Notes under the pieces: generated by a model | The model's input: only the letters and a program-made list of their open reading frames with translations | Databases searched by the model: none | Told to the model about the DNA's origin: nothing | Made by a program: the position numbers and the translations under genes | Source of the DNA: Luidia sarsii | Taxonomy: Eukaryota; Echinodermata; Asteroidea; Paxillosida; Luidiidae | Assembly (NCBI GenBank): GCA_949987565.1 | Contig: OX465116.1 | Span: 1,217,001 to 1,281,000 of the forward strand | Reading direction: 5' to 3' | Length of the DNA stretch: 64,000 nucleotides | Part shown: one piece after another, positions 55,604 through 64,000 of the stretch | Layout: each line of letters begins with the position of its first letter | Position numbering within the stretch: the first letter of the stretch is position 1

Positions 55604-58100
55604 CTGGCCACCCCCAAAAAAACAAAACTACCCTCTCCGCTTCCTCCTTTGGCCTCTCCTCTCCGGCCGATGGTCAGACAAATCCGGCTCTTTATCTACA
55701 GCACCTCCACTTGTTTGTACCTATCCTTCACACAAAAGCGATGCGACACAATCTGCAGGAAGGGGAAACAAAAGCCAACAAGATAAGTAAGAGGAAATGA
55801 CACTGAAAAAACAACAACAATTACAAGCGGTGACTCAGTGTTGCATCTTGAAAAACAAAAGTGCTGTAGCACCCGATCTGAATAAACACTTTTTTTGAAA
55901 CTCTAAAACTCTAACCCTGAAACCTGATGTTACATTTGACTAGACACTACATTTTAAATCAATATTTACACGTGCATGTAAATAAGTGACCGACTGATTT
56001 GTAAAATACAAACATACATTTAGTTGTCAATCACTAGGGACTATTTCATTAGGATATTTGTACTAATTATTCCAATGACACGGCCATTTGTGGTTTGTTC
56101 TCTTCCAGTCAGTCAACCGATACACCCTTGCTCAGTGCTCACCAGACAGAATACACTCTACCTGCCCTAGGATCCAGCAGAGTTCTACAATCCCCAGAAA
56201 GTGCTCCACGTCCAGAGTCCTTGAGAGTCAATGGAACAGACTGTGAGAAAGGTCCACCCAGTGATTACAATCCCCAGGAACAAGCTAAAGCATTCCACGG
56301 ACTGCTGAGCCCAGAAAAAGAGAGAGATATATAGACATTGTACTATTGCCAAGGCACTGTACACTGGAACAGCAAAGTGTGCGGACTTGAACTGCACGCG
56401 AAGCTATGGTCCCCGGACAAAGCTGTCAACTCGTCCGTCGCGAAAGCTCAATTCTGCCAGGTACATGTAGCTGACAACATCTGACAACCAGGCCATGTGT
56501 GGTCCCTACCCCAGCAAACCCCCGCGCACACAACTGGTAACAGAGTACTCACGTTTCAAACAGACAACATCCAAACCTCAGTGTCAATGTGACTGCTCCG
56601 AGTCGACTGCATAGTAGTCAGTGAGTTCTTTTTTCCCCCTCTTTTCCTCAGATCCCGTGTAAAGCCTGCGCAAAGTGGAGGCATGCACACCGAGCCGGCG
56701 ATAACTACGGGGGCAGGGTCTGGTGTGCCAGGCCCTAAGCCGCAGCAAATACCTGGCCAATAAACTTGCTCAGGAATGCAAGAATGCCAGACTGTGGTGG
56801 TGGTGCAGAATCAAAGCTCTCCCGGCTCGTTGAGCTACATACTGGTACTGGTACTTGTACAGCACACACCCTGTACACCGACTCCATGTGTGCGACTCTT
56901 TGTCTATTCCCAAATGGCATATTTTCATAGCTGCGTGTTAGAGATATGCAGCTAGGGTAGCCACCACTGCATTCCTCCTTCCTCGAGGTATTTCAGCAGG
57001 GCCGTAATGTTCCACGGCTGGCCTGGCCTGAATTCTAACGTCCACAATGGGACAGTCTGCTCTCCCAGAGGAACAGGGAAAGAGAGTGAGAGGAATTGTG
57101 GCCAAAAAAAAACCGATAAAAGATAACAGTAAAAAGATTCTTACTGTATAGTCAGAGACGAAAGTTTCACAAACTGTCTGTGGAATAGTTTTATCAAACT
57201 TGAAAGCTTGCATTGCAAATGGTACCAAAGTTAAGAATGTTTGCAGTGACACCATTTGCATACCCACTTTATTCAAGAGAATGTGGCTCTGAGAAGAGCT
57301 TGTTATAAAGACCTTGGTCCCCACTGGTTACTCAAGTGCTCTGTTCAACTTTCAGACTAACATTGACACGGTATTTTGAGTTTGTACTTTACATATCGTT
57401 GTGTACTCGTACATGCACGTATATTCGATGAATAAATTGAAGTGAATTGAATGAGTGTTTGAATGAAGTGAATTGAATGAGTGTTTGATATAATCAGTTG
57501 TATTTATTGAATTGTTTTTATGAGCTGTCCATACACAAATTTAATTGCCTTTTTAAGGGATTCATTTTGAATTGAATTAAATACATGAACTGTACATTCC
57601 AATGACAACACTAAATAGTGAAAAAGACCGACCTTTGCCTTGCTGTAAGTAGTGAGGCCCTAATCAATACTAATCAGATCAAACAGGCAAGTAACCTTGA
57701 CAACTGAGGCTCTTTTGCACCAGCCTTCCCACCCATAAAAAAATAATTCAACCCCCCCCCCCTTCCCAACTTCCCATTTTGTTTAAGAGGTCACAGATCA
57801 CCATAACAGACCCGTGGTGATCCTAGCGTACACTTTAGCTGACTTGTAGCCAACCTTTCTCCCCAACCCCCAACCCCACCCACGGAGAGGGAATTTCTGA
57901 ATCATTGGTGACCTAACGCGGTCAATTGGACAGGAATTCTTCACTTGAGACACCGCCAGGATTGATGGGAACTACACACAAAAATATCGGTTCGAGTTGG
58001 AGCTGCGGACCCAGTCTTGCAATTTCAGCGTCGGTCTACGTGTAGTGCAGTGTGCGGCCACACTGAACCAGCTGTCTGGCAGGAGCTTTTGATCTCTCAC
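55604..58100. other. Upstream of angiomotin exon 1; no exon recognised
   Basis: Probably the 5' intron or promoter side of the angiomotin gene. Open frames such as 56095-56334 (79 codons) have no recognisable domain. A MITE family-2 fragment is at about 57225-57300 (TTTGCAGTGACACC ... GTGGCTCTGAGAAGAGC). Confidence 0.45.
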
Positions 58101-58104
58101 ACAA

Positions 58105-58228
58105 TTCTGAAAGAATGCCTCTGAGAAAGGTCCTGCTAGGATCGCAACGTCAGGCCCTCTAACTTTTGAGATTGATGTATTGCAGGTCATTTTAGTCAGT
58201 GAGAAGTTTGCAACAGTTTTTGTATGAC
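58105..58228. mobile_element. Fold-back MITE family 1, right half
   Basis: GAGAAAGGTCCTGCTAGGATCG, CAGGCCCTCTAACTTTTGAGA and the outer terminus CATTTTAGTCAGTGAGAAGTTTGCAACAG. The left arm is missing. Confidence 0.8.
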
Positions 58229-58229
58229 C

Positions 58230-61195
58230 GTAACTTCACAAATCTGAAAGAACAGCACTCAAATACTACAGTTGGTGTCCGATTAAAATTTGTTTCACAT
58301 CATTCATAGACCTGGTTGATAAGTGTAAATGATACACTTGTTGAGCACAAAACTCTTGGGCGCGAATCTAGTGCCTTGTTGAATGTGGAGACCTACGGAA
58401 GTCCAATAGGTTGAATAGGTCTCCACAGGGAAATTGTAAAGGTGAATAGATCTCCACAAGGTTTTCACGAAAGTTGTTTTTGAAATAGGCCTAGACAATG
58501 TACCTCAAAAACGGGAAATTTGTGATGGGTAAGAAAGATGGATAAATAAGGATAAATAAGGGACATACAGTCCGAATTTATACCCAGGAAAGTGAATATG
58601 GTTGAAATGGGAGCATTTTAAAAACATCTTTTCTCAACCGGTTGTATAGTGCACTTGAGAACAAAGCAATGTCTCCACAAGGATACAGATTCAGGTAGGC
58701 CTACTGTAGACATGTGTGTACAGCACATAAAGTATATGGATAGTAAAAAGTCCAGTTCTCGTGAGATTCTAGAGTGACTATCTAGACTTCCTGTCTAGTG
58801 TAAGCCCTTTTTTGCCACAAAATATGACCACCGGTACATAGGTGGAACAGTGGGTGGGTATAAACTGCTTCAAACACCACTCTGCGTTTGTATAGCAGCG
58901 TTGGATGCATTCCCTTTCTGGAGGTGAGCACAGTTGGAACCTAAATGTGGTTGGCATTCCACAGATGTGTGTGTTTGGAGCCAGGAGGGGGGTGGGGGAA
59001 GGCATGTATAGGCACAGCCATGCAACAATCTCAAACAACACGTACATTCTGAATTTCACTTCTGCACATAGGCAGCCATGTCCATGTGAATCATGTCGTG
59101 CACTGGTTACACGTTGTTACACCAGAAGTCGATTTCACCTAGCTAAGCAAAACTTACGACCAATCGCAAGACGATGAGCGATGCACAGATACCACACGGC
59201 CTATCGCAACTTGCGACAGGTTTCATTTTCCAATCGTTAGTTGAGTTACGAACTTACGATGCATCGCAAGCTTTGTGAATATTCATCCAAATAGCCTGCA
59301 GAAGGCTTACTTGTACACATGACTACAAAATTGTACGTACATTTTCAACTTTTATGAAAATCCACTTAAGTTATAATTTAAAAAAAAAATTATACAGGCA
59401 GCTCAGCAGGATTCGAACTGGGAACAACTGCTTTCTAGTGCAGACGTCTTAACCACTTGACCACCGAGCTAGTCAGGGTACACTTGTATGTGGTGAATTT
59501 GAATCTTTATTAAAGTGATGGGCATTACATGTGTAATTGTGTATATTTCACATTTCTAGATGATTCGGCTAAGAGCATTGATGGCAGTGGACCCTCGACC
59601 AGCGATCCTCAAATTTCATTTGGCAAGGGGGTCTCCACTCTCCATTCTACGCAAGATCTGAGGTTTAAAAAGCCCTGGCAAAATTGGCGCCACGCCATTG
59701 CTAATCTCAAACCATGCACGCTGTTTTTAGCTGGCACACGCCCACACACAAGTACCGGTATTCTCCAATGCTCCAACAATCCTGCCCAGCCTCCGACCGT
59801 AGTAGGAGTGTACATTAGTCTGGTGTCCAATGACCCTGGTGGACAGCGTTGCACTTCCAGCAATTACCACAATGTAGGCTCCTGCTTACGGTATCATACC
59901 TCCCATCCCCGTCATTGTCAACATTCCTACATGTGTTCCAAGTACAAGCAGTGAACATTCCCTGGATTCGGCAGCAGATATATAATTCCAATAATAAATA
60001 GCATCTATAAGGCATTCAATGTATGTCTCTCAGTCTAAGCGCACCATTGTCTGTCAACAAATTACAAACTAGAACTTGAACAAATACTCCAGAATTATGA
60101 ATCAGAGCTTTTCCAACACATATGCTCAAATGAGGTCAAATGGTGTGCACCTCCTTTGACCAACTGACAAGTGAGCTTGTGTGGAATTTAACAAAGAATC
60201 ATGAAATTTAATGCAAATACTGCATGAATTTCAGCAGTCAGCACATCTTTGTACTGTGCCTATGCTTAGCAAATTTAACAGAGGTTTTTTTGGACTTTTT
60301 ACTGATGTTTCTATTGGAGCAGGACTCCACCCAAAGTCAATCCATATCTAAGATCCCAGCAATGCTGAAGACTGAAGAATAGGATTTGGATAATTGTAGC
60401 AGTGGCCCAGTGGCCAAATTGACAGTTGAAATTGTCTAACAAAAAAAACAGTTTAAAAACTAGCATGGCTAGCCAGATGAAAAAAAAAATATAAAAAAAT
60501 ATCCAGGCTTAACACCACTTCCAACCAATCTCCGTCCAATCATGGTTTTGCATTTAAGAGTCTTAAGAGCAATTTTAAACCCCAAGAACAGTGACAAGAA
60601 CATTGGCTTCATCACAGAAATCAGCCTAAATTTATAAAGTAAGATTTGCAGAATGAGAAAAACTTTTGCCATCTGTCTAAAATCAAGCAGCTCACTGTAA
60701 AATGCAAGCCAGTTAAAAAAACAAAAACAACCCGACAGGTCAGTCAAAATTCAAGACTGGTAGCCCGGCTGGCTAGTTTAGTAGAACACGATAAAACGTG
60801 CTAAACCCCCTCTTCCAGGGGCATTAACTCGGGATTCAGCTCTTAACACCGCAAGAACATCAGTACTGCATGTTACTTGGCTATATCACAAGGAGGCCAT
60901 TTCTACAAAAGAAGCCGCCCTCAATATGCGTGCCTTGCATCGCCGCACCTATGTGCGTAGTAGACCCTTATCTCCGCTCGTACGCACATGTACGTATCGC
61001 TCCGTTGGTTAGTAACCTTTACGCTGAGAGCACCACGTTCCAAATTCCCCGAATGGTCGGCCTTGGAGTGAGTCAGGCCACAGGAATGGGATTCATCCCT
61101 ACTATGACTCAAGGGCCGTGGGAAAAATGCGCCCAGAGTTCAGACAACCTCTGCGGAATCCCGAAGCCGTGCGGAGGAACGTGATCAATGAGACG
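58230..61195. other. No gene recognised
   Basis: Plus-strand open frames at 59529-59954 (141 codons) and 60870-61184 (104 codons) show no known domain. Apart from the SINE head near 59.4 kb nothing is identified. Confidence 0.4.
59390..59475 (-). mobile_element. tRNA-Ser-like SINE family B head
   Basis: On the minus strand: AGCTCGGTGGTCAAGTGGTTAAG, CTGCACTAGAAAGCAG and B box GTTCGAATCCTGC. It matches the two copies near 14.6 kb. The acceptor halves are AGCTCGG and CTGAGCT-like, so it is a SINE head or tRNA pseudogene. Confidence 0.7.
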
Positions 61196-61204
61196 GTAGG
61201 GGTG

Positions 61205-61835
61205 GAGGAGCGGTGATAAAGGCAGAGACAGACAGAGACAGAGAGATAGAGATAGAGACATACAGAGAGGGAGACAGGGACAAAACAGAAGACACAGAGA
61301 GAGAGGGAAACATATGAAAGAGAGGGAGACTGAGACAGAACAGAAGACAGAGAGATAGAGAGACAGGGACATACAGAAAGGGAGAGAGACAGATACAGAG
61401 AGATAGAGAGACAGAGACAGACAGAGAGGGAGAGAGGCAGAAACAGAGAGATAGAGAGACAGAGGCAGAGAGACAGAGACAAAAAAGAATCGACAGAGAG
61501 ATAGAGAGAAAAAAAAAATGAGAGTGAGAGAGCATGCCAGAGAGAGAAAGTCAGAGACATAGAGAAACAGAGAGACAGACAGGGAGAGAGACTGGGAGAT
61601 AGAGGCCAGGAGAAAAGTGAGATAGAGAGAGGAGAAGAGGAGAGATGAAGAAGAAGAAGCGAGAGATGGGAGATAGGGTGACAGAGAGAGAAAGAGAGAG
61701 GGACAGTGGGAGAGTCAGAAAGAAGGAGGAAGGAAGAGAGGGGAAAGAGAGACACAAAGAGAGATGGTGAGAGAGGGAGACAGGGAGAGAGGCAGAGAGA
61801 AAGGGAGAGAGAGGCAAAGAGAGAGATGGAGCAGG
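61205..61835 (+). repeat. GAGA/GACAGAG purine-rich repeat
   Basis: About 630 bp of AGAGACAGAGAGAT-type units, purine on the plus strand. A 217-codon minus-strand Leu/Ser frame across it is an artefact. Confidence 0.95.
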
Positions 61836-64000
61836 AAGCGGACAGGTAAGGATGGACTAATCAAACGGAGCCAAGGAGGGAAGAGGGTGACCAGAAAGCT
61901 GCGCATAATTTAATTAAAAGACAAGGTCCGGGAAGTGTTTGCAATGCAAGGTACTATAGAATTTACAATGCGACACATAATTTATTTACGTGCATGCTAT
62001 GTGCACTGTATTTATAAGGGTTGACAAGTGACAGCCTGGAGTCCTGAGAGACAGAGGATGATTTCACAAAGCCTCACTGATCCCTTCCTAGCGCAGCGTC
62101 CAACGAATCCCCCGTCGCAGCTGTGATTGGCGGCAGGGGCAGATGGTGCTGTCAGGCACCGTCGCAATCTACATGTACGACCAAGCAGCGACGACTCGTG
62201 CGAAAATCAACTAAAGAGCTGTGCACCCGAGCAGTGCTGTAACCGATTCGCAGTTTGTCGCGTCGCAAGTCGAAACCCAAAGCATCAACGCCCAATTCAT
62301 AAAAGGCCATGTCAACAGGTACACGTATTGCAGACTGCACAACAGATCACCTCATGAGGCTAGTAATGTACAGTACATGTAACTCTGGGACCAACCCCGG
62401 TCCAAAAAGAGGTTATACCACTCCGAGCCAAACGCCATTGAACTTCACCGTGCATACCTGATCAAATTCAATTTGCGATGGCGGACGGGTAAACCGTCTC
62501 GCTCGCAGGATAACAAAGCGATACAATGTGGATTCCACATAGTTGCCCTACATTTCCCCCTGCATTTTGTAGGGCCTACAAAATGCAGGGGGAAAAAAAT
62601 AATAACAAATTCATGGCTGCTTCAGGTTGTGAGAACAGCTCCGGCAAACCGCATACCAGAGATTCACTTCTTCATTTGGCCCACCAGGAATTTCCCAAGG
62701 TCCTCTGGGTGGCTGGGACTGGGTGCTGGGAGACTGGGGGGCCGAGAGAGAGGGAGTCCATTCACCGGGAGTTGAAGGTTCTTCTCAGCGCCGTACCCCT
62801 TCGCCTCAAAGGAGGTGACTTACATGGTGTCACCCACCCAACTGTCCACATTGGTCTTTTCTCCATGAATGCAAACCTCAAATTCTCATTCACTGGTCTG
62901 CAATTCAGTCCATACACTAACATTTCATTCTTTCTTTGTACATAGCTACATGTGCTGTACCAGTAGCCAACTGAGGTCAGTTTGTCTACAAAATTTCCAC
63001 CTGGGGGGTTAGAAAAGATCATCACCAAAAAAATAAAAAATGCACAGCTTACTTATTAGGCCTACAACATCATTCAGAAGACTGACAATGACATCTCAGT
63101 TGTGTACATTTGCAAGCTGGGGTTCAAGTCTTCAGTTCCACACCTCGCAAGATTTTAAGATTCATCCCGGAACCCTTTTTTTTGGGGGGGAGGGGATTTC
63201 ATTCAGGAAATTGGCGTCAACAAACACAACAACTGTACCAGTTCTTCCCGGTACCTGTGATACTCTGGTACCTGTGATACTCTGGTACCTGTGATACTCT
63301 GATCGTCCTTCGAAGGTTGGAATGTTGACCAGAGTCACCGGACAAAGGCCATCCGACCTTACCACCGCGATTCTTTTCTTACACAAAATACTTTCTTCTT
63401 CTTTTTTCCCCCTTTTACTTTCTCCAGACTTTCTATTCTTCTTTTCTCTCTGTTTTTTTTTTCTTCTTTCTTTTCTCCCGCCCTAACAAGAGAGGCAGGG
63501 GTCTCTTCCTGGGTAACGTAGGCCTGGCATGGTGCCAAAACCTGGAATGCAGAGGAGACAGAAATCCCCAGCAACGGCCAGGGGGGGGGGGTGGTAATTG
63601 GGCAAAATTTTGTTGGGGGGGGGCAGGGAAGGGATGAAAGGCTGGAAGTATTCCATCAATGTTATCCCGACTTCTGGTTTGTCACTGCCTAAGAACCACG
63701 GGGAACTGATATTTCTTTTTATTTATTTTTTAGGAGTCAAAAGATAAACTTTACCCAAGAAAAGCAATGGGGGAGATCAGAGAGGTATGGATCTCCGATA
63801 TTACCAAGATTATTGTAAGGAATGTGAGTCGCTTTTCAGACTTAAGTATGATAACTAAAGAAAACAGTTTTAAATTTTGTGGGTTAATATCTATATTGAT
63901 CTTTATATAAACATGCCCATTCTTGACTGATGACTGTAACAAGGACAGTAATGTCCTATGTAGTGACTGTTTACAAAACATACATGTATGTCTACAGTTG
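61836..64000. other. No gene recognised
   Basis: Mixed unique sequence with a 43-bp inverted repeat at 62553-62595, a short GTACCTGTGATACTCTG triplicate at about 63250-63300, pyrimidine tract 63370-63480 and G-runs at 63580-63625. Nothing coding is supported. Confidence 0.45.
62553..62595. repeat. 43-bp perfect inverted repeat
   Basis: 21-base arms (TTTCCCCCTGCATTTTGTAGG and its exact complement) around one G at 62574. Confidence 0.93.

Noticed and set aside
61102..61817. 217-codon Leu/Ser ORF resembling a membrane protein
   Set aside because: Translation of a CT-rich simple repeat; no real transmembrane pattern.

Overview
The window is intron-rich animal DNA, almost certainly from an invertebrate. 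The evidence is GT-AG introns, tRNA-derived SINEs, fold-back transposons, abundant GTACATGT-type simple sequence and a dense load of minisatellites. An angiomotin gene and the general repeat style would fit a marine deuterostome, but the sequence alone does not settle the species. Three protein genes can be reconstructed exon by exon, and each gives a single continuous frame across all its splice junctions.

Layout. Positions 1-4.87 kb are a satellite array that runs off the left edge. From 4.9 to 20.4 kb there is no recognisable gene, only palindromes, SINEs, fold-back elements and minisatellites (9.5, 10.3, 10.6, 15.9 and 19.8 kb). TAF6 (TFIID/SAGA histone-fold subunit) occupies 20.4-32.05 kb on the minus strand in 13 coding exons (673 aa). 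Its introns are filled with tandem arrays; one of them, in intron 7, is built from about 15 copies of the 3' end of its own exon 7, and another begins immediately after its stop codon. A CAP-Gly domain gene (239 aa, 5 coding exons) lies head-to-head with TAF6 at 34.37-36.88 kb on the plus strand. The shared upstream interval has a promoter-like segment near 33.05 kb with a YY1-type site. An angiomotin-family gene (839 aa, 12 coding exons) runs on the minus strand from 55.6 to 40.8 kb, convergent with the CAP-Gly gene. From 55.6 kb to the right edge no exon is recognised; upstream non-coding exons or the promoter of the angiomotin gene may lie there.

The three genes do not form a pathway. TAF6 is nuclear and acts in transcription initiation, the CAP-Gly protein probably binds microtubules or their end-binding partners, and angiomotin is a junctional/Hippo scaffold. 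The most distinctive features are repeat biology: the exon-derived in-frame array in TAF6, an in-frame repeat ORF just past the TAF6 stop, a perfect 155-bp palindrome at 11.4 kb, two fold-back MITE families with many copies, and a tandem array of about 22 truncated tRNA-like SINE heads.
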